A stretch of DNA of 10,867 nucleotides, taken from Chloroflexota bacterium. GTDB taxonomy: Bacteria > Chloroflexota > Chloroflexia > QHBQ01 > JADMIH01. The stretch spans positions 1-10,867 of the forward strand of contig JADMIH010000127.1 of NCBI GenBank assembly GCA_015478675.1, given 5' to 3'. Shown here piece by piece: positions 1 to 6,937 of this stretch (its first letter is position 1; every line of letters begins with the position of its first letter). The position numbers were made by a program, and so were the translations under genes. Below the pieces are notes generated by a model. It did no database searches and was not told the DNA's origin. It worked only from the letters and a program-made list of their open reading frames with translations.

Positions 1-51
1 TATAGCACAGTCTACGCCATTATCTGTACTCATGGTCCTAACACTCCCAAC

Positions 52-68
52 GCATATGTACCATATGC
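52..68. promoter_or_regulatory. Perfect palindrome upstream of the sugar dehydrogenase gene
   Basis: The sequence reads GCATATG-TAC-CATATGC: two perfect 7-base arms around a 3-base centre. It also contains CATATG twice in direct orientation. A smaller inverted repeat, CCCAC-AA-GTGGG, follows directly at 68-79. The site lies about 105 bases before the GTG start of the lipoprotein gene, a plausible place for an operator, but no convincing -35/-10 pair is visible beside it. The symmetry is seen directly; the regulatory role is inferred. Confidence 0.35.
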
Positions 69-172
69 CCACAAGTGGGACCGCCAGGGCCGTAGTGAGT
101 ACAGTATAGAAGGGAACGAAACTTGCACAACCAGGTGAGGCAGGTTCTTCCCTAGCTAGTCAGGAGATAACA

Positions 173-1543
173 GTGAAGCTCAGGTTACTGGCTCTTTTTA
201 CTTTTCTTTTGGCGGGACTCCTTGTGGCATGCGATAATGGAGGTGGACAGCCCACGCCCACAACCCGCCCTTCAGATGCAGCGCAGACCACCACTGTTAT
301 AGAGCAGACGCCGAGCGCGAGCAGCACGCAAGCGCAGGCTAACCAACCGACAGTGAGCGAGCCGTCTGCGGTTGCCACATCGCAGATGGCCTCCCCACCC
401 GCCGAGGCAGGGGGCGCGGGGCCGCTGCAACTGGAGCCTAATATCATAGAGACGACTGGCGCCACTCGCAAAGGTGTGCTTGCCAATGAGCGCTCTATCA
501 ACCTGCCAGTAGACTTTCATATAAAGGCGTTTGCCTCCGGGCTTGATGGCGTGCGCTGGCTTGGGCTTTCGCCGGAAGGTCTTGTTTACGCCACGATACC
601 GGGGGCGGGCGAAGTGCTCACGCTGCCGGATGCCAACAAAGATGGAGTAGCCGACAGCGTAAAGACCTTCGCCGATAACCTGCCGGGCGTGCATGGCATA
701 GACTTCAAAGACGGGGCTGTTTATGTTGCCACAGAGACGGAGATCGTGCGCTTGCAAGATACAAATGGGGATGGCGTGGCCGACAAGCGCGATGTGCTGG
801 CTAACGACATTCCGGGGGGGGCCGGGCACACAACACGCACGCTCTTATTCAGACCCGATGGCAAGATGCTTGTTTCGATAGGCTCCTCGTGCAACGTCTG
901 CGACGAGACCAACGAAAAACGAGCATCTATCTCGCTCTATTCAGCGGATGGTAAGTTCGAGAAGGTCTATGCGAGCGGATTGCGTAACGCGGTAGGTCTG
1001 GGCTTACAACCAGGGACAGGCGACCTTTACGTCACCAACAATGGGCGCGATGGACTCGGTGATGATATTCCTCCTGAGACTATCTACAACATCAAAGAAG
1101 GCACTAACTACGGTTGGCCTTTCTGCTATGGCGAGCGGATACCTGATAAAACGCAGAACACGCCCCCAGGCTTCTGTGATAAGACCGGCACTCCTGCTGT
1201 GAAGATGCAGGCGCACTCCGCGCCCCTGGGCCTCGCCTTCTACACGGGCAGCCAGTTCCCTGCTCAGTATAAGGGGGGTATGTTTGTCGCCTTTCATGGC
1301 AGTTGGAACCGCTCGGTGCCGACGGGCTACAAACTGGTCCTCGTGCGCTTCAAGAACAACCGGCCCGACGTTTCGGGTGCCAACATGGGGGTGCAGGATT
1401 TCGCCACCGGCTGGCAGGCCGACGGCGATGTTTGGGGCAGGCCGGTAGACCCTCTGGTTGCCGCCGACGGCTCCCTCCTGCTTACCGACGACAAAGCGGG
1501 TGTCATCTACACAATATACTACAAAGTGAACGCAAGGCCGTAG
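173..1543 (+). CDS. PQQ-dependent sugar (glucose/sorbosone) dehydrogenase family lipoprotein
   Basis: This is probably a surface-anchored quinoprotein that oxidises an aldose or sorbosone-type sugar using PQQ; the substrate cannot be read from sequence. The GTG start is supported by AGGAG at 162-166, six bases upstream. Residues 1-20 form a lipoprotein signal peptide with lipobox L-V-A-C and lipidated Cys20. A Thr/Ser/Pro/Gln/Ala-rich tether follows to about residue 90, then a six-bladed beta-propeller domain to the C-terminus (456 residues). Family hallmarks seen are GGAGHTTRTLLF with candidate catalytic His219, GSSCNVC, SGLRNAVGL (Arg271, at the place of the PQQ-binding Arg of soluble glucose dehydrogenase), GTNYGWPFCYG and FHGSWNR. 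Two DxNxDGxAD loops, at residues 153 and 196, resemble dockerin/EF-hand calcium sites. The gene stands alone; the next gene has its own promoter. Family assignment is firm and enzymatic activity is inferred. Confidence 0.88.
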   Translation: MKLRLLALFTFLLAGLLVACDNGGGQPTPTTRPSDAAQTTTVIEQTPSASSTQAQANQPTVSEPSAVATSQMASPPAEAGGAGPLQLEPNIIETTGATRKGVLANERSINLPVDFHIKAFASGLDGVRWLGLSPEGLVYATIPGAGEVLTLPDANKDGVADSVKTFADNLPGVHGIDFKDGAVYVATETEIVRLQDTNGDGVADKRDVLANDIPGGAGHTTRTLLFRPDGKMLVSIGSSCNVCDETNEKRASISLYSADGKFEKVYASGLRNAVGLGLQPGTGDLYVTNNGRDGLGDDIPPETIYNIKEGTNYGWPFCYGERIPDKTQNTPPGFCDKTGTPAVKMQAHSAPLGLAFYTGSQFPAQYKGGMFVAFHGSWNRSVPTGYKLVLVRFKNNRPDVSGANMGVQDFATGWQADGDVWGRPVDPLVAADGSLLLTDDKAGVIYTIYYKVNARP

Positions 1544-1552
1544 CAGGATAGT

Positions 1553-1575
1553 GGCTCGCTTCTTCGGAAGCAGCC
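1553..1575 (+). terminator. Stem-loop with TTCG tetraloop after the dehydrogenase gene
   Basis: GCTTC-TTCG-GAAGC forms a five-pair stem closed by a stable TTCG tetraloop. After a one-base C bulge it is extended by GGCT/AGCC. It starts ten bases after the stop codon, where a terminator or 3'-end stabilising hairpin would lie. No U-tract follows (the next bases are CTCTCTGG), so it is not a classical intrinsic terminator. Confidence 0.4.
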
Positions 1576-1597
1576 CTCTCTGGCGTCTATTGCTAAA

Positions 1598-1612
1598 TAC
1601 CCTCTGAGGGTA
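1598..1612. promoter_or_regulatory. 15-bp perfect palindrome, candidate operator
   Basis: The sequence is TACCCTC-T-GAGGGTA, two perfect 7-base arms around a single central base. The one-base centre makes it a poor RNA hairpin but a good binding site for a dimeric protein. It lies about 40 bases upstream of the -35 box of the sigma-factor promoter. No regulator is identified. Confidence 0.4.
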
Positions 1613-1634
1613 AGATCGAGTGCCCTGGCTATGC

Positions 1635-1669
1635 GAGCAGGCAATCTCTACTCTTGACGTTGCCTGCTC
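1635..1669. promoter_or_regulatory. 10-bp inverted repeat straddling the -35 box of the sigma-gene promoter
   Basis: GAGCAGGCAA (1635-1644) and TTGCCTGCTC (1660-1669) are perfect inverted copies separated by 15 bases. The -35 hexamer TTGACG (1654-1659) lies inside the loop and the right arm fills the first half of the promoter spacer. A protein bound here would block RNA polymerase. It could alternatively act as an RNA hairpin ending readthrough from upstream, but no T-run follows. The repeat is seen directly; the operator role is inferred from its position. Confidence 0.5.
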
Positions 1670-1683
1670 ATCCCTCATATAAT
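1654..1683 (+). promoter_or_regulatory. Housekeeping (sigma-70/A type) promoter of the sigma/anti-sigma genes
   Basis: TTGACG (1654-1659) and TATAAT (1678-1683) are separated by 18 bases, giving a near-consensus -35 and a perfect -10. Transcription should start near 1690, leaving a leader of about 65 bases before the ATG at 1755. A strong vegetative promoter here suggests the sigma factor is made constitutively, or under a repressor, and that activity control falls to the anti-sigma factor. No ECF-type autoregulatory promoter is obvious. Confidence 0.75.
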
Positions 1684-1754
1684 CGAGTAGGCGAATAGCC
1701 CTTTTGCGTTGGCTCTCTACAGCGACCCTGGTCCCTTTACAACGGTCAGCCTCC

Positions 1755-2348
1755 ATGATGGACATAGCAACAATCGAGCGAGCGCGTAACGGTGACGAGG
1801 AGGCATTTGTGCTCATATATGAGCATTTTAGCCCCTTGATACATCGTTACGTCTACCGCCTGGTGGGTAACCAGGAACTTGCCGATGATATTACCCAGGA
1901 AACGTTCCTCAAAGCTTTACAAGGCATTCGAGGTATCTCGCGGGACTCTAATATCAGCGCATGGTTGTACCGCATCGCCTCTAATGCCTGCTTTGATGTA
2001 ATGCGCCGCCGCAAGCTCATCACCTGGATGCCTATCATGGAAGAAAGCGACAAGAGCGATGAGTTTACTTCCGATGACTTCACGCCCCAGTTAATCGAGT
2101 CGCACCTGGTGCGTCGGGCATTAATCGAAATGCCTCCGACCCTTTCGGTTTGCCTTGTGCTCAGATCGGTGGAGGGCTTTTCCTGTGAAGAGATAGCAGA
2201 GATTCTCAAGATACCCAAAGGCACAGTATTCAGCCGCCTCGCTCGCGCCCGGGAATCTTTCATAGAGGTCTACAATAAAGTGGCGCACAACACAGGTCCA
2301 CTGGACTCAGGCGCTCCAGACGATAAAGTGGGAGGCAGGGGGCGTTGA
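1755..2348 (+). CDS. ECF-family RNA polymerase sigma factor
   Basis: This is a group-4 (ECF) sigma factor that would direct RNA polymerase to a small stress regulon. Numbered from ATG 1755, sigma region 2 spans about residues 18-85 and includes the core-binding motif DDITQETFLKAL (44-55). Region 4 spans about 118-175 with the helix-turn-helix CEEIAEILKIPKGTVFSRL (144-162). Length (197 residues) is normal for ECF factors. The adjacent ATGs at 1755/1758 are preferred over an in-frame TTG at 1704 because family homology begins at IERARNGDEEAF. A GTG at 1809 has a better Shine-Dalgarno (GAGGAGG) but would remove the conserved start of region 2. No good ribosome site precedes 1755. The stop codon overlaps the start of the anti-sigma gene, the usual arrangement for a sigma and its cognate inhibitor. 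Confidence 0.93.
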   Translation: MMDIATIERARNGDEEAFVLIYEHFSPLIHRYVYRLVGNQELADDITQETFLKALQGIRGISRDSNISAWLYRIASNACFDVMRRRKLITWMPIMEESDKSDEFTSDDFTPQLIESHLVRRALIEMPPTLSVCLVLRSVEGFSCEEIAEILKIPKGTVFSRLARARESFIEVYNKVAHNTGPLDSGAPDDKVGGRGR

Positions 2349-5300
2349 GCTGTAATCGTTACCGCGAACTGTTATCGCGTTACGTAGATGGCGAAGTCAC
2401 CCTTCGCCAGCGCAATGATCTGCTGGCGCACGTGCAGCAGTGCCCCCATTGCTCTGCCTGGCTGGCACGCGTGCGGCAAACTGATGTGCTGCTCAAAGGT
2501 GGCATGGTTGAAGATGGCCCCTCCGACCGGGTGCGTGCTGCTGTGCTCAATTCGGTGCGCAACAAAAGGGCGCAGCACGGCTCACAAGTTGCAAAAGCTG
2601 CGCCTGCGCCCCGCTTCGGCGCTCTGCACCTCGGTGCAGCAGGACTCCTCCTCAGATTCGAGCCTTCACCGCGCCTTATTGCAGTTGCGCTGGCCGCTTC
2701 ATTCATGGCCCTTATGGGTCTGGGCTACTGGCTCAACATTCTGCCCCCACTCACCGGCTATAACAAGCTGGGTTTCGAGTTTCCAGGCGAAACGGCAAAT
2801 GCAAGCACTGTAAATGCCACTCCTCTACCTGCTATGTCATCAGGCATTAGGGGAGTTGGAGGCACGATGGCTGTGCCTAATCTGCTCCGCGTGCTGCCGG
2901 CAGACGGCGCTCGCGACGTGCCGTTGAGCGACACCATCCGCATCCGCTTTGACCTCCCTATGGACCGTGCGTCGGTGGAAAGCGCTCTGCAACTAGACCC
3001 GCCTGTAGCCGGTCTTTACAGCTGGGACGCGGATAACGAGGTGAGTTTCTCCTCAGCATCTAACGGGCTGCTGCGCGGCATCACTTACACTGTCGTCCTC
3101 AGTAATAGCGCGAGATCGCTGGCAGGTACGCCCATGGAGCGTGCTATATCGTGGCGCTTCCATACGCGCAACCCATATCTCGTCTCATCCAGCTTGCCCA
3201 TGAGCGCTACTGTTGCCCCTACAGCTACTTTTACCCTGAACTTTGCTGCGCCTATGGTTAGGGCAGATAGAGCGTTCTCACTTGAAGATGAGAGTACAGG
3301 GCAGGCCATTCCTGAGTTAATTAGCTGGGCTGCGGATGGCCGCAGCGCACAGATCATGCCAGGGCGACCGCTTTCGCCCGGCAAGGTATATTTACGGGTG
3401 GGAGCGGACCTGCCCACGCAGTGGGGCGACACTCTGGGGCGCGCTTATGAGTTCGTATATAATGTTGATCTGCCAAAGGCGCGGCTCCGCATGCTCGATG
3501 GCCGCGTGGCCTTCCTATCCGCCAACGCCTACTCTCAATTGCGCTATGGGGCTGTTTCGGGCGACGTCGCGGCATCTCTCGGGGACACGGGCTTCGAGCT
3601 CTATGCCCTTCCAGCCGAGTACTTATCAGCGATAAGCGCGCAGTCGAGCCTATGGCCGAGCGGCTTGCCTTCGGGGTTGCCGGCTGGCCTATCACACTTG
3701 CAGAGATTACAACCCACGCCCTATGTTACAGGCGCATCGGAAAGTAGCGTGCAGGTGCCGCCGCTACCGGCGGGCACTTACTTGCTTGTAGCCACCGCCT
3801 CTGCTCAGGGCGACACTATAAGCGATTGGCAGCTGCTGGTTGTCTCGGACGGCGCTCTAACGCTCACGGGCGACAATGCTTCCTTCTGGGCGACAGATCA
3901 GGGGGGGCATTCATGGTCTGGAGCCGAAGTATCGCTCTACTCGCCCGCAGGCAATCTATTGGAGAAGGGTGTTACCGACAAAACAGGGCTTTGGCTGCCC
4001 TCCACGCGTGGCGCGGACGCTTCTCTGGCAATCGCCCGTGACACCGCAGGCCACATGGCAGCCGCCATCTTGACGGGCTCCGGCAAGCGCTGGAGCGATA
4101 TAGCTCCTACTCTCCAGGCTAATCTTCAGACCGACCGCCCCGATTATCGTCCGGGCCAGCAGGTGAACTTCCGCTTGCTTTTTGAGACCGCCAGCCAAAG
4201 CGCGGCCCCCGCCACTCCATCTGTGGAGCAAGATGTTTCGGTGCTCCTCCTCACCCCCACAGGCGCGGTAGTTTCCGAGTTGAAACTCAAACCCGACAGC
4301 GTAGGTGGAGTTAGTGGCCTTTTCACCTTATCACCGGAGCTACGCCCCGGCCTCTATACCATAAGGGTGCGTGCCTCTGGCGGGCAGCGCGATTTCCCCT
4401 TGCAGGTAACACCCCTTTCCACTGACACTCTCAGCGTGTACCTAGCGCCTGGCCCTGCCACATGGGATGGCTCTACCTCCATCACGCGCACGGTGAGTGT
4501 CCTCGGCGCAAATGGTGAGCCGGCTTCGGGCGCACTGCTCACGGCAACGCTTGGCATAGATGGCGATAGCTGGGCTTCCACGCCAGTAGTCGCGACTACC
4601 GACAGCAATGGCCGCGCTTCTATATCCCTGGCGCTGCCTGCCTGGGCTTCGGCCTATAATGAGCCTGGCCTCTATATACGCGTGGAAAGCGCAGCGCCTG
4701 GCTTGCATGGCAGCGCCTCACAGTTCCTGGACCTCACATCAATACGTAGCGCGCAGCTTGGCACCAGGCAGTTGGTCTCTCCTGGCCTCGACCTCGCCGC
4801 TATTGCTATGCCTGCGGCTGGTGGCGCTATCCATTTGCGCCTGGTGAGAGTGGGAGAACAAGATATAAAGGGCGATACACTGGTCCTCGTCCAATCTCAA
4901 AGAGGAAAGCAATTTTCGCAGTCGCTTGATCTCTCCGCGAGAGGGGGCGACGTGACGCTCACCCTACCGGGGAGCTACGCGGGCGGCAAGGTGAGCTTCT
5001 ACGGTGCGGGTGTCGCACTTTCGCGCGAGCTGGCGCTACTGCCAAAAGAAAGCGCTGATATGCTCCTGCGCGTCACGGCGCAGCCCACTGTTGTCGCAGG
5101 CACTCCGGTGTCGCTCACTCTAAGTATGGTGGATAGTGGGGGAGAGAGCCTTGCAGGAACCGCCTCTCTCCGGTTCGAGAGAGTGGCAGGCTCCTTGCCT
5201 GAAGAGGAATCACCTGGCTGGGAGCCGAGCATCAGCCTTGAGGCTAGTGGCCCGGTCACTGCCACAGTAGCTTCTCCTGCTTCTCCGGGCCTGTGGTACA

Positions 5301-6859
5301 TGCTGGCTTCAGCCGCCACACCTGATGGGCGCGATGTGAGCGCATGGTCAGTGATTCAGGTGTTGCCCGGCCCTCACATCCAGCTTCCGCCGCCCCAAAA
5401 GGTCCAGGTGGGCACGCCACACCAGCTATCGATTGCCGTCTATAATCCAGACAAAGAAAGGGTCGCTTCAGATATAAGCGCCTCCGTCGAGGGTTCGTTA
5501 CGCCTTGTGGGAGATAAGACACAATCGCTGCAAATTGATCCGGTAAGCTGGAACCGACTCAATTGGCAGGTGGTCGCCGGGGAGCCGGGTCTTTCCGGCC
5601 TCGCACTTTCCTTCTCGCCCAATGCGCACATTGCAGGCTACTGGAACCTCGATGTGCAGGTGGAGAGCAATCCCGGCACAAAGACAAGCTACGCTTCCGG
5701 CGTGCTTACGGGCGAGCAGACGGTGGGAGTGGTGGTGCCCTCCGGCATCCCGGAGGACGGGCTCCAGCTTGAGGTGCGCGCCTCTACTTCACTGCTGCCT
5801 ACCCTCGCGAGCATAGCAGCAGGCATTGATGATGAAGCACCGCGCACAGGAGAAGAAGTCTCTGCGGCTGCTGCGCGGCTTAGCAATATCGCTTCCGTTG
5901 CTGCTGCCTACCGGCGTACCGGCTCGGACTACTCTGCTCCTGTTGAGCTTTCTTCTATTGACCGATCCTTACTTTTACAGCAACTTTACTCCTGGCAGCA
6001 AGCTGATGGCGGCTGGCGTCAGGGCGCAGCAAGCTCTGGTGCCAGCCAGATGACTACGACAGCAGAGGTGTTGCTGGCTATGCGGCGAGAGAGCCTTTCC
6101 TGGGCGGACGGTGGAAGCGCGCCTCAGCCCGCTGTAGATAGCTCGGTAATTTCTCGCGGCCTCGACTATCTATTATGGCAAATGTCGCGCCCAATTGAGG
6201 ATTTGTCCACGACAGGAGCCCTGGATGAGCGTGCTTACAGCCTGTACGTGCTGTCGCTATATGGCGCTTTACAGCCCGAAAGCGCACGCCCTCTGATAGC
6301 TTATACCTCTCAGGCTAACGGTGGGGCAAGCCTTTCGAGCGGGGGCAAGGCGTGGCTGGCGCTTGCCCTTTGGCAGAGCGGAGACACGGAGGAGGGTGCA
6401 CTGCTGATAAACAGGCTGGTTGGTGAACAGCCAGGCGTAGAAAGCAGTGCACAAGCTCCCATTCTTGAAGGGCTGATCACAGCGAGCTCCACTGCTCGCC
6501 AGGGCAAGACAGGAGCGCAAGACGCCTCTACCTATGACAGCGCGGCAATGGCCTATGCCCGGTCGCTCATGGAGTCGAGGCAAGGCACCGGTTGGCGCAC
6601 ACCTTCCGACACGGCTGACGCGCTCTGGGCACTTGCTCACTATGCGGTAGCTTTCGGCGAAAAAGCCCTGCCTGGCACACCTATCCTGACCTTGAACGAC
6701 CACCCTGTGGACGCGCAGATAGCCCCACGTGACGGTAGCACGGTTTCTATGGCCCTTCCCGGCAGCGCCCTTCACCCTGGCACCAACTGGCTGAAGCTAA
6801 AAGCGCCGGCCAGCGGCCAACCTCTCTATTACAGCCTGACATTACGAGCCACAAGATGA
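2345..6859 (+). CDS. Transmembrane anti-sigma factor fused to an alpha-2-macroglobulin-like ectodomain
   Basis: This 1504-residue single-pass membrane protein probably inhibits the upstream sigma factor in the cytoplasm and senses something outside. Residues 1-75 form a zf-HC2/ZAS anti-sigma domain with the zinc motif H29-x3-C33-x2-C36 plus Cys3. Residues about 111-131 form one membrane helix (LIAVALAASFMALMGLGYWL). Two Big_5/SbsA-type Ig-like domains follow (about 179-274 and 276-375). Next comes a macroglobulin array with the MG2 signature QTDRPDYRPGQQV at 595-607, then further beta domains to about 1150. Residues about 1160-1440 form an alpha/alpha-toroid like the thioester domain (WQQADGGW near 1217-1224), and the C-terminal region ends in the typical PLYYSLTL. 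The thioester CxEQ is absent; RTGEEV at 1167-1172 lies about there. The TTG start overlaps the sigma stop as TTGA, with GGAGG at 2331-2335 nine bases upstream, implying translational coupling. ZAS domain, topology and MG2 motif are clear; domain borders beyond MG2 are approximate. Confidence 0.87.
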   Translation: MSCNRYRELLSRYVDGEVTLRQRNDLLAHVQQCPHCSAWLARVRQTDVLLKGGMVEDGPSDRVRAAVLNSVRNKRAQHGSQVAKAAPAPRFGALHLGAAGLLLRFEPSPRLIAVALAASFMALMGLGYWLNILPPLTGYNKLGFEFPGETANASTVNATPLPAMSSGIRGVGGTMAVPNLLRVLPADGARDVPLSDTIRIRFDLPMDRASVESALQLDPPVAGLYSWDADNEVSFSSASNGLLRGITYTVVLSNSARSLAGTPMERAISWRFHTRNPYLVSSSLPMSATVAPTATFTLNFAAPMVRADRAFSLEDESTGQAIPELISWAADGRSAQIMPGRPLSPGKVYLRVGADLPTQWGDTLGRAYEFVYNVDLPKARLRMLDGRVAFLSANAYSQLRYGAVSGDVAASLGDTGFELYALPAEYLSAISAQSSLWPSGLPSGLPAGLSHLQRLQPTPYVTGASESSVQVPPLPAGTYLLVATASAQGDTISDWQLLVVSDGALTLTGDNASFWATDQGGHSWSGAEVSLYSPAGNLLEKGVTDKTGLWLPSTRGADASLAIARDTAGHMAAAILTGSGKRWSDIAPTLQANLQTDRPDYRPGQQVNFRLLFETASQSAAPATPSVEQDVSVLLLTPTGAVVSELKLKPDSVGGVSGLFTLSPELRPGLYTIRVRASGGQRDFPLQVTPLSTDTLSVYLAPGPATWDGSTSITRTVSVLGANGEPASGALLTATLGIDGDSWASTPVVATTDSNGRASISLALPAWASAYNEPGLYIRVESAAPGLHGSASQFLDLTSIRSAQLGTRQLVSPGLDLAAIAMPAAGGAIHLRLVRVGEQDIKGDTLVLVQSQRGKQFSQSLDLSARGGDVTLTLPGSYAGGKVSFYGAGVALSRELALLPKESADMLLRVTAQPTVVAGTPVSLTLSMVDSGGESLAGTASLRFERVAGSLPEEESPGWEPSISLEASGPVTATVASPASPGLWYMLASAATPDGRDVSAWSVIQVLPGPHIQLPPPQKVQVGTPHQLSIAVYNPDKERVASDISASVEGSLRLVGDKTQSLQIDPVSWNRLNWQVVAGEPGLSGLALSFSPNAHIAGYWNLDVQVESNPGTKTSYASGVLTGEQTVGVVVPSGIPEDGLQLEVRASTSLLPTLASIAAGIDDEAPRTGEEVSAAAARLSNIASVAAAYRRTGSDYSAPVELSSIDRSLLLQQLYSWQQADGGWRQGAASSGASQMTTTAEVLLAMRRESLSWADGGSAPQPAVDSSVISRGLDYLLWQMSRPIEDLSTTGALDERAYSLYVLSLYGALQPESARPLIAYTSQANGGASLSSGGKAWLALALWQSGDTEEGALLINRLVGEQPGVESSAQAPILEGLITASSTARQGKTGAQDASTYDSAAMAYARSLMESRQGTGWRTPSDTADALWALAHYAVAFGEKALPGTPILTLNDHPVDAQIAPRDGSTVSMALPGSALHPGTNWLKLKAPASGQPLYYSLTLRATR

Positions 6860-6937
6860 GGATAGGGACGGGGACTGGGGGCTGGACTTCAGAAATTATT
6901 GCCACTCCCTGATCCTAATCCTTTGTTCAGGAGTACT

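Noticed and set aside
113..139. GGAAC upstream of the dehydrogenase gene as an ECF -35 box
   Set aside because: No CGTC- or TCTA-like -10 occurs at the right distance. Two GGAAC copies at 8759-8763 and 8771-8775 before the GGDEF gene fail in the same way.
1566..1587. Possible ECF-type promoter GGAAG ... CGTC upstream of the sigma gene
   Set aside because: The gap is only 13 bases against about 16-17 for ECF promoters, and the -35 is imperfect; the TTGACG/TATAAT pair is far better.
1004..1816. A 270-codon - strand frame opposite the dehydrogenase and sigma genes
   Set aside because: It is antisense to two well-supported genes, crosses the strong promoter region, and its product shows no recognisable domain.
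6269..6775. A 168-codon - strand frame opposite the macroglobulin toroid region
   Set aside because: It is a shadow of the + strand gene: low-complexity Arg/Gly/Ala-rich product, no family features, no ribosome site.
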